Below are positions 15,257 to 24,472 of a stretch of DNA of 48,978 bases, one piece after another (within the stretch, counting starts at the first letter, position 1; each line of letters begins with the position of its first letter). A model generated the notes under the pieces. It did not search any database, was not told the DNA's origin, and saw only the letters and a program-made list of their open reading frames with translations. The stretch lies in contig SVTQ01000014.1 of assembly GCA_015063695.1 (NCBI GenBank), forward strand, positions 1-48,978, read 5' to 3'. The translations under genes were made by a program, and so were the position numbers. The DNA comes from Oscillospiraceae bacterium. Lineage in GTDB: Bacteria; Bacillota; Clostridia; Oscillospirales; CAG-272.

Positions 15257-15955
15257 GTGGCAAGAAAAAATATAACGAAGCTTGAAATAATACAGACGGC
15301 AACAAGGCTCTTTCTGACGGAGGGTTACTCCAAAACGACCATAAAGCATATCTGCGATGAAATAGGGATCAGCAAAGGAAACCTGACCTTTTATTTTCCC
15401 ACAAAGGAGGACCTGCTCTCCGTTCTCGTTGAGATGCTGGGTTCCTTCCAGTGGAAATTTATGGATTACGTTATAAAGGAAGGCTCCTCGCCTCTTATGG
15501 CATACTGTCTTGAGCTTTTGACCGTTGCATCCGCCTGTGAGAAGAGTGAGACAGCGAGAGATTTCTTTACGGCGACCTATACGCATCCTCAGTCTTTCGC
15601 CGTTATGAAAAAGAATACGGCAGAGAAATTCAGATTTGTTTTCCATGAACGGGAAAACGAATGGACTGAAGACGAGTTTATGATGACCGTCGGGCTGGTT
15701 ACGGGAATAGAGTATGCAACCATTATGGCTCATGAGGATGCCCTTCCTCTTGAAACAAGAATTATAATAGCGGTTGACGGTATTATGAAGCTGTTTGACA
15801 TCCCCGAAGAGAGAAGAAAGCTAAAGGAAGAAAAAATCTTTCAAACGGGATACGAGAAGCTTGGAAAGACAATATATGAAGGGTTTACGGAATATATAAA
15901 TGAAACAAACGAGCATGCGATAGAAGAACTCGTTCTGAAAAGAAGAAAAGGTTAA
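15257..15955 (+). CDS. TetR/AcrR family transcriptional regulator
   Basis: A 232-residue DNA-binding repressor. The N-terminal TetR helix-turn-helix spans about residues 8-55 (IIQTATRLFLTEGYSKTTIK, then ICDEIGISKGNLTFYFPTKE), followed by an all-helical ligand-binding domain. The start is GTG, with GAAGGAG just upstream. Two operator palindromes in its own promoter imply autorepression. The gap to the following giant dockerin gene is only 54 nt and has no terminator, so that gene may be controlled by the same switch. Effector unknown. Confidence 0.9.
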   Translation: MARKNITKLEIIQTATRLFLTEGYSKTTIKHICDEIGISKGNLTFYFPTKEDLLSVLVEMLGSFQWKFMDYVIKEGSSPLMAYCLELLTVASACEKSETARDFFTATYTHPQSFAVMKKNTAEKFRFVFHERENEWTEDEFMMTVGLVTGIEYATIMAHEDALPLETRIIIAVDGIMKLFDIPEERRKLKEEKIFQTGYEKLGKTIYEGFTEYINETNEHAIEELVLKRRKG

Positions 15956-16009
15956 TAAGCCTTGTGCATTCATATAGATTTAATTAGGTAAACTACCCGG
16001 AGGTAAACT

Positions 16010-19000
16010 ATGAAAAAGAAGATTATCAGTATTTTGCTGGCAGTTATGATAATTTTGTCAGCGATACCTTTTACGGCTGTAAGTGTTTCTGCGGCTGACG
16101 TATATAACGGGACTCCCGTGACACCGCAGAAGATCACGTCGTCAAACTATCAGAAATTCGGTTTGACGTCAAGTGGCTGGAGTGCATATAACGGCTACTA
16201 CGGCATTCGCACTGCGGCAGAGCTTTACGGTTTTGCCGAGCTGGTAAACGGCTCTGCAGGAGCGAGTATCAATGGCGTACTGCTAAGTGATATCGTTGTC
16301 AATGAGACAGTCAGCGAAAACGGTGCTGAATACGAGTGGACTCCTATAGGATGTGTTGACAATCAGTTTATCGGTACCTTTGACGGTAACGGCCACTCGG
16401 TAAGTGGATTATATTGTGATATAAATGCTGACTTCATAGGTTTATTCGGTCTGGTAGGTACAGCAAGTGCGGATCCCAAAATATCCACCGTAAATATAAA
16501 AAACGTCGTCCTCAAGAATTCTTTCATTTTCGGAACAAGACATGTGGGCGGTATTGTAGGTGCAGCATGGGGAAATCAGGTGACGGTTTCTTCGTGTAAG
16601 GTGGAAGAAACGGTTACGATCTGTGCAACGGACTTGGGACGTGACTCTTGTGTCGGCGGAATTGTCGGTGGATATATTGACAGTTCTATGTTTATCACCA
16701 GAGTGAATCAGGTGACAAACTGCGTTAATATGGGAAGGGTAAAGACTGATAACGGTGAGTATAATATCGGTGCTGTCGTAGGTAACTACAGACACCCCGA
16801 TAATGCCAAAGAGTATATTGAGGTTTCCGGTTGTTACTATCTCGAAGGATGTGCAACGGATTGCTCTAACACCCCTGAAAAAGGTAAAGGATGCATGATA
16901 AACCAATCGGATAAAGGTTGCACCGTTTTGAGCGGAGCAAATGCTTCTCACGATTGTAACAGTATAAGTGTGACGCACAAAGAAGAAAAAGCAACCTGCG
17001 AGAATATTGGATTAGGCGGCTGTTCCGAATACAGTTACTGTTTAGTGTGCGGCAAGGTTACAAGCGGCACGAAAACGGTTTATGAGGTTACAGACCACGA
17101 ATACAGTGATGCAACCTGCGTTACTTTGGCAACTTGTATCTATTGCGGTATAACGACAGGTGCAACCAACGGTTCAAATCATGAAGGTCAAATTAAAAAG
17201 TACGTCTCCGCTGACGAACAGTATCATTACGGCGTATACGGCTGCTGTGGTGCGCACACGGAGAACAGATCGCATAACTATGCGGATGCGACCTGTCTGG
17301 CGGTGCAGACTTGTACGGATTGCGGTGCGGTAACGGGAGACAAAAATCCGTCCAACCATACGGGGACCGAAAAGATCTACGAGGTCAGTCCTACTGACAG
17401 ATCAAAGCACGATTATAAATGGAAGTGCTGCGGCCTTGTTATCGAATCAGCAAAGCACAACTACGAAAACAGTCATTGCACGATCTGTGATCATTACTGT
17501 GAGCATCTGAAAACAGAAAGCGGAAGCTGCATTGATTGCGGTAAAGCGGGAATTGGATACGTGAACCGTTATTGGGACAGTCAAACGAACTCCCTTGTTT
17601 CAGAGATGGCGTTGGTTTTAGAACCCGTAGTTGTTACGGATTCCACGGAAACGCTTAGCAGCGGTTGGTACGTTGTAGAGAGCGACGTGAGTATTTCCAG
17701 AAGAGTTACCGTAAGCGGCACGGTGAACTTGATTCTGACAGATGGCTGCACGTTGGAGGTGGATAAAAGGATCAAAGTTCCTGCTGATTCTGAACTTAAT
17801 ATTTACGGTCAGATCTTTGACACAGGCAATTTGTTGGTAAAGAATTCGGATGGTCAGTTTGCCGGCATCGGCGGTTCGAATGGAACCTGCGGCACGATCA
17901 CCATTAATGGAGGAACGATAACTGTTATCGGAGGTAACGGTGCCGGAATCGGCGGTTCAGAGGATTACAGCGGCGGTACGATCACAATAAACGGAGGAAC
18001 CGTAACGGCTACCGGAGGAAATAGCGGTGCAGGTATCGGCGGCGGTCAATTTGGTTCCGGCGGTACGGTTACTATAAACGGAGGAAACGTAACGGCTGTC
18101 GGAGGTTCCGGCAGTGCAGGTATCGGCGGCGGTTACGGAGGTTCCGGCGGTACGATCACTATAAACGGAGGAGACGTAACGGCTACCGGAGGAGGTTTAT
18201 ACGGTGCAGGCATCGGCGGCGGTTTAAACGGTTCCGGCGGTAATATCACTATCAGCGGCGGTACCGTGACTGCTATCGGGGCAGAAAGCAGTAGCAGTTC
18301 AGGCTTTGGAGGCGCGGGTATTGGCGGCGGTCAAAAAGGTGAAGGCGGAAACGTCGTTATCAAAGGTGGTAATGTAAAAGCCTTTTCCAAGCACGCATCG
18401 CAAATCGGAGCGGGAATAGGAAACACCAATAACGGCACACTTACCGACGGTAACGGTAACGCGGTGTCCTTGAAAACCTTCATCCTTGATGGCGTGACCG
18501 AGGGTGCTTATGTAACTTCGGTTTCCGGTATGAATGGCTACGGTGTAAGAGACGTTTTTGCGTTGGACGGAGATAAACTGTATTTCTATTTACCTTCCGC
18601 ACCTGATGCGGCTGCAATCACGGCAAACGGAGAAGAGTACGTCTTCGTATGTAACCGTAACGACGTTTTCTATACTTACCATGATGCTTCTCTCGAATAC
18701 AAGTATACTGTGAACGGTGAAGATGCAGAGAAGCACGACACACGGTATGCTTGTTGCAATCTTATCATAGAAACAAGTCTCCACGATTACGTCGGAGAAG
18801 CTACTTGTCTTACTTCTGCCGTTTGCAGTCTGTGCAAGGCTAAAAAGCTTGATGAGAATAACCACGAAAGCAATGAATTTAAATATAACGTTAATGCGGA
18901 AGACGCTCTGAAGCATGACGTATGGCATTCCTGCTGTAACGTTTTTGTTGAGACTGTTTCACATACCTATACAAACGGTGTTTGTGTATCTTGCGGATAC

Positions 19001-21115
19001 ATTTGTAATCATACGGAAATGCAGAACGGTAAATGTATCACCTGCGGCAGTAGCGGAAACTACTATATAAACTGTGTTTGGGATGCAGAAAAAGGAGCGG
19101 TCGTTTCCGAGCTTTTGGAATTCACACCCGATCACAGTGTTGATGCCACGGTGACTGAATGGTCTTCCGGCTGGTACGTTTTGGCAAGTGACGTAACTTT
19201 CTCAAAAACCATCAACGTTACAGGCGACGTGCATCTGGTGCTTTCAGACGGATGTACGCTGACGCTGGACGTAGGTATTCGGGTTTTGGAAGGTAACAGT
19301 CTGACGATCTACGGACAAAGCGACGGAAGCGGAAAACTGATTGCGACAACGGCCAGTGCTTATGCAGCAATCGGCGGCCACGGCGCAGCAGGTGCCGGAA
19401 GTATCACCATAAACGGAGGTATCGTGACGGCAATCGCAGAGGGTAACGCATCAGGAAGTGGAGCAGGTATCGGAGGCGGCAACTGGAACGCGGGCGGTAC
19501 GGTCACGATCAACGGCGGTACAGTAATTGCTTCCAGTACAAAAGGAGGCGGTATCGGTGCAGGTGCTTGGAACTCCGAAGGTACGGTCATCATCAACGGC
19601 GGTAACGTAAAAGCATCGTCTGTAAAAGCTTCATCCGTCACAGACGGCAATGGCAACGCAGTATCTTTGCAAACCTTCAGCCTTGACGGCGTGGCAGGTC
19701 AGGTCCCCGTTACAAAGGTTTCAGGTGCAGACGGCTACGGTCTGAAGGGTGTTTATACGCTGGATGACAATAAACTGTATTTCTATCTTTCTTCACAGAC
19801 CCCCACCGCTGTCACAGCCGGCGGCGTGGACTATATCTGTAAGCGTAATTCTACGTTCTATTCTTCTCATGATATTCTTGAGGCGGCTACGTGTCTGAAG
19901 GATGAATTCTGTTCCGCCTGCGGACTCACGGTTATTGATAAAGAGAACCATGAGAAGGATACCATCACAAACGGATTCCGTGACTGTTGCGGTGAATATC
20001 AGCCTGCTGAGCTTGTGGGAGACGTTTACGAAATTTCAAACGCAGGTCAGCTTTACTGGTTGGCTCAGCAGATTCCTCAGATGAGTGATGAGTTCCATGC
20101 CAAACTGACAGCGGACATTACCTTCCCCGAGGACATTCCCTGGACAACCGTCGGGGTACCGGAGAACATCAGTACCGACTCAATTTTGGACGGCGACGGT
20201 CATACCCTCAACATCGGCAGCCAGTCAGGCGGTATCTTCTCCTCATTTAATTACGGTATAATCAAAAATATGATCGTTCGAGGCTCCATCACAGCAGACG
20301 GTGGAAACGTGGGTGCTCTGGTGGGCAGTGCTTACCGTACCCAATTCCAAAACATAATTTCCTACGTTGACGTGACCAACGAAGCCGGCAACGCAGGAGG
20401 TCTGGTTGGCTACTACGGCGGCAAACACGCTGACGGCAGATATTCCAGAATCGAAAATTGTGCTGTTTATGCAGATATCACCGGTAACAACGCAGGCGGT
20501 CTGGTGGGCGAGGGCTGGAACGGTACCCAGTATTATGATATCACCAATTCTGTTTATGTGGGCGATGTGACCGGCAGCTCTGCCGCCGGCGCCATTGTTG
20601 GCTATCAGAATACGGACAGCAATACCTCCCGTTTCACCAATATTTATTGGTGCGAAACCGACGGCCTTGATTTCTACGGCAAGCGTGACACCACAAATCA
20701 GGTCTATACCCAAACCGAAGCCAAGACTGTTGAACAGTTCGCATCGGGCGAGGTTGCGTATTTGCTTGGTGAAGCATTCGGTCAGACTATCGGTTCCGAC
20801 GAATATCCCCTCATCGGCGGAGATACGGTATATCAGGTTCTTAACTGTAAGGGTGAGACGGCATACTCCAATGCAAACGAGACTCTCGGTCACAACTATT
20901 CGGACGGCGTATGTACGGTCTGCGGCGAAATAGAACTTTTCCTTGGAGACGTAAACGGCGATGGCGAAATGTCTGCAAAAGATTCATTAGTACTTAAAAA
21001 ATACATTCGCGACCCCGAAAGCGTAAGTATCAACGAGGATAATGCAGACGTAAACGGCGACGGCGAAATAGACGCAAAAGATTCAATGAAACTTAAAAAG
21101 ATGTTGAAAAGCTAA
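16010..21115 (+). CDS. Giant secreted dockerin protein with GLUG-like, Cys-pair and Gly-rich repeat regions
   Basis: A 1701-residue exported protein. Layout: signal peptide (1-29, ending SVSAAD); a GLUG-like beta region (about 60-290; FDGNGHSVSGLY, VGGIVG repeats); Cys-pair segments (CxxCG, about 320-510 and 920-1010); a Gly-rich beta-helix with about 28-residue repeats of GGTITINGG/GAGIGGG (about 610-800); a second copy of that block (about 1110-1210); a second GLUG region (about 1345-1610; VGALVG, AGGLVG); and a C-terminal type I dockerin (about 1644-1701). The dockerin has two GDVNGDGE / ADVNGDGE calcium loops, each with AKDS recognition residues. A dockerin normally docks on a cohesin scaffold, but no cohesin is seen here. 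AGG at 16001-16003 is the RBS. It carries no catalytic domain I can name. Confidence 0.8.
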   Translation: MKKKIISILLAVMIILSAIPFTAVSVSAADVYNGTPVTPQKITSSNYQKFGLTSSGWSAYNGYYGIRTAAELYGFAELVNGSAGASINGVLLSDIVVNETVSENGAEYEWTPIGCVDNQFIGTFDGNGHSVSGLYCDINADFIGLFGLVGTASADPKISTVNIKNVVLKNSFIFGTRHVGGIVGAAWGNQVTVSSCKVEETVTICATDLGRDSCVGGIVGGYIDSSMFITRVNQVTNCVNMGRVKTDNGEYNIGAVVGNYRHPDNAKEYIEVSGCYYLEGCATDCSNTPEKGKGCMINQSDKGCTVLSGANASHDCNSISVTHKEEKATCENIGLGGCSEYSYCLVCGKVTSGTKTVYEVTDHEYSDATCVTLATCIYCGITTGATNGSNHEGQIKKYVSADEQYHYGVYGCCGAHTENRSHNYADATCLAVQTCTDCGAVTGDKNPSNHTGTEKIYEVSPTDRSKHDYKWKCCGLVIESAKHNYENSHCTICDHYCEHLKTESGSCIDCGKAGIGYVNRYWDSQTNSLVSEMALVLEPVVVTDSTETLSSGWYVVESDVSISRRVTVSGTVNLILTDGCTLEVDKRIKVPADSELNIYGQIFDTGNLLVKNSDGQFAGIGGSNGTCGTITINGGTITVIGGNGAGIGGSEDYSGGTITINGGTVTATGGNSGAGIGGGQFGSGGTVTINGGNVTAVGGSGSAGIGGGYGGSGGTITINGGDVTATGGGLYGAGIGGGLNGSGGNITISGGTVTAIGAESSSSSGFGGAGIGGGQKGEGGNVVIKGGNVKAFSKHASQIGAGIGNTNNGTLTDGNGNAVSLKTFILDGVTEGAYVTSVSGMNGYGVRDVFALDGDKLYFYLPSAPDAAAITANGEEYVFVCNRNDVFYTYHDASLEYKYTVNGEDAEKHDTRYACCNLIIETSLHDYVGEATCLTSAVCSLCKAKKLDENNHESNEFKYNVNAEDALKHDVWHSCCNVFVETVSHTYTNGVCVSCGYICNHTEMQNGKCITCGSSGNYYINCVWDAEKGAVVSELLEFTPDHSVDATVTEWSSGWYVLASDVTFSKTINVTGDVHLVLSDGCTLTLDVGIRVLEGNSLTIYGQSDGSGKLIATTASAYAAIGGHGAAGAGSITINGGIVTAIAEGNASGSGAGIGGGNWNAGGTVTINGGTVIASSTKGGGIGAGAWNSEGTVIINGGNVKASSVKASSVTDGNGNAVSLQTFSLDGVAGQVPVTKVSGADGYGLKGVYTLDDNKLYFYLSSQTPTAVTAGGVDYICKRNSTFYSSHDILEAATCLKDEFCSACGLTVIDKENHEKDTITNGFRDCCGEYQPAELVGDVYEISNAGQLYWLAQQIPQMSDEFHAKLTADITFPEDIPWTTVGVPENISTDSILDGDGHTLNIGSQSGGIFSSFNYGIIKNMIVRGSITADGGNVGALVGSAYRTQFQNIISYVDVTNEAGNAGGLVGYYGGKHADGRYSRIENCAVYADITGNNAGGLVGEGWNGTQYYDITNSVYVGDVTGSSAAGAIVGYQNTDSNTSRFTNIYWCETDGLDFYGKRDTTNQVYTQTEAKTVEQFASGEVAYLLGEAFGQTIGSDEYPLIGGDTVYQVLNCKGETAYSNANETLGHNYSDGVCTVCGEIELFLGDVNGDGEMSAKDSLVLKKYIRDPESVSINEDNADVNGDGEIDAKDSMKLKKMLKS

Positions 21116-21172
21116 AACAGTGTTTTCTCCTATATGAAATTCTCCTGAAGTTTACGTAATCTGAATTTCGGG

Positions 21173-21216
21173 GGGGCTGTAAAAAAACTCATCAGTTTTT
21201 TTACAGCCCCTTTTTT
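21173..21216 (+). terminator. Strong rho-independent terminator after the dockerin gene
   Basis: GGGGCTGTAAAAAAACT (21173-21189) pairs perfectly with AGTTTTTTTACAGCCCC (21194-21210) around a 4-nt loop, followed by six T. Confidence 0.9.
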
Positions 21217-21305
21217 GTTTCGTTTTTTGTTTTATTGCGGTGTTTGGCGGTGACGTGGCGGGTGGGGGCGAGGGCGCACACCATACCGAGGAAGATGTTG
21301 GTCAT
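21201..21305 (-). other. Short antisense frame, possible gene remnant
   Basis: A minus-strand ATG at 21305 opens 34 codons (MTNIFLGMVCALAPTRHVTA onward, Lys/Asn-rich end) that stop inside the terminator arm. The stretch is GC-rich compared with its AT-rich surroundings (21116-21464 holds nothing else except a terminator and a promoter). No ribosome site is evident. It may be a remnant or a dispersed fragment. Confidence 0.25.
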
Positions 21306-21361
21306 ACGTTTTGCTGAGGGGGAAGCGGACTATTATTTTATATAAATAAATTAATTAACTG

Positions 21362-21390
21362 TTGAAAATAATAATACTTTGTGGTAAACT
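21362..21390 (+). promoter_or_regulatory. Sigma-A promoter for the GH65 operon
   Basis: TTGAAA at 21362-21367, a 17-nt spacer, and TAAACT at 21385-21390. A TATAAT at 21405-21410 without a good -35 is an alternative. Confidence 0.5.
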
Positions 21391-21464
21391 GAAATAGATA
21401 ACAGTATAATGGCGTACTGTGGACTTAATTCAGATAATATTACGTAGAGTATACGGAGGAAATT

Positions 21465-23750
21465 ATGGTTTATAACAGCGGTACAGGCGAGTACAAGGGC
21501 TTTATACTCAAGGAAGAGGTTTTTGATGCGGAAATGCCTCAGAAGACTGAGTCCATCATGTGTCTCGGTAACGGCTATATGGGTGTCAGAAGCTCGAATG
21601 AAGAGTACGTAAAGGAAGATTCCAGAGGAACCTACGTTGCAGGCACCTTCAACTTTATGGAAGGCGATGAAGCAACTGAGCTTCCCAACGTTCCCGACGT
21701 TACAAACATGCTCTTTACCGTAGGCGAAGAAACTGTTTCTCCCGACGGAAATATGGCAAATTACGAGAAGACCCTCAACTTCAAAAACGGTCTTCTCAGA
21801 AGATATTTTGAATGGACTTCAAAGGACGGAAAGAGACTGCATCTTGAGTTTCTCAGAGTTGTTTCCCTTAAGGATTTCCACCTTATCTGCTCCAAGGTAA
21901 ACGTTACCGCCCTCGACGACTGTGAGATAGGTCTCAAGTCGGGTATCGAAGGCAACGTTATGCACTGTGCTCACTTTGAGCCTTGCGGAATGAATGCGGC
22001 AAACGACGTGCTTCAGATAACCGCAGTAACAAAAGAGTCGGGAATTCCTTTCTCCGTTATGACGTGCCACCGTTTTGAAATAAACGGTGTGAAGATCGAG
22101 CCCGATTTCGGTGTAACAAGTGAACACGACCTTCAGATAATGGCAAACCTTGCCTTCTCTCTCAAGGCAGGAAACACCCTCACCATCACAAAGATATCAA
22201 ACGTATTCACAGGCAGAGATAAGGAGAGAGACGGATGCGATATGCCCGCTCTCGTGGCTGACGCTTCCGCGCACATGGCATCTGTTAAGGGACGCACCCT
22301 TGAAGATATCCTTGAAGAGTCCGCCGCTGAATGGGACAGACGCGTCTGGTCCGTCCGTGACGTAAAGGTTGACTGCGATAAGGAAGAGTATCAGCTTGCA
22401 GTTCGTTTTGCTCTCTATCACCTTACCATCATGGCTCCCGTTCACGACAACAGAATGAATATCGGCGCAAAGGGTCTCTCAGGTCCCGGCTATAAGGGTC
22501 ACACCTTCTGGGATACGGAGATATTCATGCTCCCTTACTTCATCTTCACTTGCCCCGAGGAAGCGAGAAGCCTTATCGAATACAGATATAACAGCATCGG
22601 TGCCGCAAGAGAAAACGCAAAGAAAAAGGGCTTTGAAGGCGCAATGTTCCCTTGGGAGAGCGCATGGCTCACAGACGGCGAGATCACTCCCGATAAGTAT
22701 AAGACAGGTCTTCAGGAGCACCATATCACTGCAGACGTTGCAGTCGGCGTTTACTATTACTACATAGTAACGGGCGACGAAGAATTCATGGAAAGATGCG
22801 GCTACGAGCTTCTCTTTGATACCGCGAAGTTCTGGTCCTCAAGACTTGAATATAATGCGGAAAAGGATATCTATGAGATACTCTGCGTTATCGGTCCCGA
22901 CGAATACAAGGAAGATATCGACAATAACGCATATACAAACTACCTCGCTCAGTACAACCTGCAGCTTGCTATTCACTACTACGAAAAGCTCAAAGCTGAC
23001 AGACCCGAGGTATACGAAAGACTGAACGAAGCTCTCGGTCTTGACAGCGCATACGCAATCTGGTGCGACAGGGTAGACAAGATATATCTCCCCCGCGAAA
23101 ACGAGGATGGACTTGTTCCTCAGGATGATACTTATCTCACTCTTATTGACATCAGCCGCGACGGATACGTTTTCTCCGAGCACCCCCACGAGGTTCACGA
23201 AGAGGTATGGAAGCTGGGCGGCCTTAATAAGGTCATGATCTCCAAGCAGGCTGACGTAATGCAGCTTATGTATATGTTTGAAGACCTTTTCTCCGCGGAA
23301 GTAAAGAAGAAGAACTTCTACTTCTACGAGAGAAGATGTATTCACGACTCCTCCCTCAGCCTTTCCACGTACAGCGCCCTTGCCGCTGACCTTGGCGAAA
23401 AGGATACTGCAATAACACTCTTCGGCAGAGCCGCTATGATCGATATGGGCCCTGTAATGTGGTCTTCCCACGCAGGAATCCATGCCGCATCTCTCGGCGG
23501 AATCTGGCAGTGCGTTGTTCTCGGCTTCGGCGGTGTCCGCCGTTACGGTGAGAACCTCAGAATCGAGCCCAACCTTCCCGATAACTGGAACGAAGTTTCC
23601 ACAAATATCGTATGGAAGGGTCAGACCCTTGCTCTCACAGTTAAGCAGGACGGCTTTACAGTCAAGAACCTTACGGGCACAAAGGAAGTTTCCATCCTTC
23701 ATAAGGGTGAGCTCATTCCCGTAGGCGAAGCTCTTGAGATAAAATATTAA
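21465..23750 (+). CDS. Glycoside hydrolase family 65 disaccharide phosphorylase
   Basis: A 761-residue cytoplasmic enzyme that phosphorolyses an alpha-glucosidic disaccharide (maltose, kojibiose, trehalose or nigerose type) to beta-glucose 1-phosphate and a sugar. It has the GH65 order: N-terminal beta-sandwich, the (alpha/alpha)6 barrel with GHTFWDTEIFMLPY, GAMFPWESAW, the catalytic acid Glu480 in GPDEY, and KQADVMQLMY (aglycone loop). HDSSLSLSTYSALAADLG comes next, then a C-terminal beta domain. The phosphate-site Ser/His region is present (SSHAGIHAASLGG). A beta-phosphoglucomutase gene follows 19 nt downstream, which fits. Exact disaccharide not predictable. CGGAGG precedes the ATG. Confidence 0.92.
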   Translation: MVYNSGTGEYKGFILKEEVFDAEMPQKTESIMCLGNGYMGVRSSNEEYVKEDSRGTYVAGTFNFMEGDEATELPNVPDVTNMLFTVGEETVSPDGNMANYEKTLNFKNGLLRRYFEWTSKDGKRLHLEFLRVVSLKDFHLICSKVNVTALDDCEIGLKSGIEGNVMHCAHFEPCGMNAANDVLQITAVTKESGIPFSVMTCHRFEINGVKIEPDFGVTSEHDLQIMANLAFSLKAGNTLTITKISNVFTGRDKERDGCDMPALVADASAHMASVKGRTLEDILEESAAEWDRRVWSVRDVKVDCDKEEYQLAVRFALYHLTIMAPVHDNRMNIGAKGLSGPGYKGHTFWDTEIFMLPYFIFTCPEEARSLIEYRYNSIGAARENAKKKGFEGAMFPWESAWLTDGEITPDKYKTGLQEHHITADVAVGVYYYYIVTGDEEFMERCGYELLFDTAKFWSSRLEYNAEKDIYEILCVIGPDEYKEDIDNNAYTNYLAQYNLQLAIHYYEKLKADRPEVYERLNEALGLDSAYAIWCDRVDKIYLPRENEDGLVPQDDTYLTLIDISRDGYVFSEHPHEVHEEVWKLGGLNKVMISKQADVMQLMYMFEDLFSAEVKKKNFYFYERRCIHDSSLSLSTYSALAADLGEKDTAITLFGRAAMIDMGPVMWSSHAGIHAASLGGIWQCVVLGFGGVRRYGENLRIEPNLPDNWNEVSTNIVWKGQTLALTVKQDGFTVKNLTGTKEVSILHKGELIPVGEALEIKY

Positions 23751-23769
23751 TTAAACGAGGTATACTGTT

Positions 23770-24426
23770 TTGAAGACCAAAGCATTTATTTTCGACCTTG
23801 ACGGTGTAATTGTAGACACCGCGAAATTCCACTTTCAAGCATGGAAGATGCTCGCTGACGAGCTGGGAATGGAATTTGACGAAGAAGTAAACGAAAGACT
23901 TAAGGGCGTATCCCGTATGCGCTCCTTTGAGATAATTCTTGAAGTAAACGGTGCGATGGAGCGCTTTACGGAAGAGGAAAAGACCGCTCTTATTACAAAG
24001 AAGAACGACCTCTACGTTGAGCTTATTAAAACTCTTACTCCTGCAGATGCCCTTCCCGGCATCGAGGCACTTGTAAACAGCGCAAAGGCGGCAGGAATAA
24101 AGACAGCGGTTGCTTCCGTAAGCAAGAACGCTCCCGCAGTTCTTTCCGCTCTCGGTCTTGCAGACCGTTTTGACTACGTTGCGGATGCATCAAAGGTTAA
24201 AAACTCCAAGCCCGACCCCGAGATATTCCTCGTTTGTGCTGAGGCTCTGGGAATTGCTCCCTCCGAGTGCGTAGGCATTGAGGATGCGCAGGCAGGTATC
24301 GAAGCTATCAAGGCGGCAGGTATGTACGCAGTTGGTATCAACGTAACCGTAACGAGCCTTGAGCCCGATATGCACCTCGCATCAACTGCCGAACTCGATT
24401 TCACAAAGCTTTCTGAAATTGCATAA
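23770..24426 (+). CDS. pgmB: Beta-phosphoglucomutase
   Basis: A 218-residue HAD enzyme converting beta-glucose 1-phosphate, the product of the GH65 phosphorylase, to glucose 6-phosphate. Motif I FDLDGVIVDTAKFHFQAW (residues 8-25) has nucleophile Asp9 and Asp11. The cap loop is RLKGVSRMRSFE. SVSKNAP is the Ser motif, and GIEDAQAGIEAIKAAGM holds the C-terminal acidic pair. The start is TTG, with GAGG at 23757-23760. It is co-transcribed with GH65. Confidence 0.93.
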   Translation: MKTKAFIFDLDGVIVDTAKFHFQAWKMLADELGMEFDEEVNERLKGVSRMRSFEIILEVNGAMERFTEEEKTALITKKNDLYVELIKTLTPADALPGIEALVNSAKAAGIKTAVASVSKNAPAVLSALGLADRFDYVADASKVKNSKPDPEIFLVCAEALGIAPSECVGIEDAQAGIEAIKAAGMYAVGINVTVTSLEPDMHLASTAELDFTKLSEIA

Positions 24427-24435
24427 GTAAAGAAT

Positions 24436-24458
24436 GAGGGGAGTGTTATGCTCCCCTC
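24436..24458 (+). promoter_or_regulatory. Perfect 8-bp hairpin after pgmB
   Basis: GAGGGGAG (24436-24443) pairs with CTCCCCTC (24451-24458) around a 7-nt loop. There is no T run. It separates the GH65-pgmB pair from the next gene, which argues against the in-frame ATG at 24434. Confidence 0.5.
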
Positions 24459-24472
24459 TAAAGACGCAAACT

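Noticed and set aside
17900..18400. DNA-level tandem repeat as an independent repeat element
   Set aside because: The periodicity reflects the protein-level Gly-rich beta-helix repeats of the dockerin protein; reading frame and residue pattern are maintained.
22839..23702. 287-codon minus-strand frame opposite GH65
   Set aside because: Antisense shadow of the GH65 catalytic region; no start signal or motifs.
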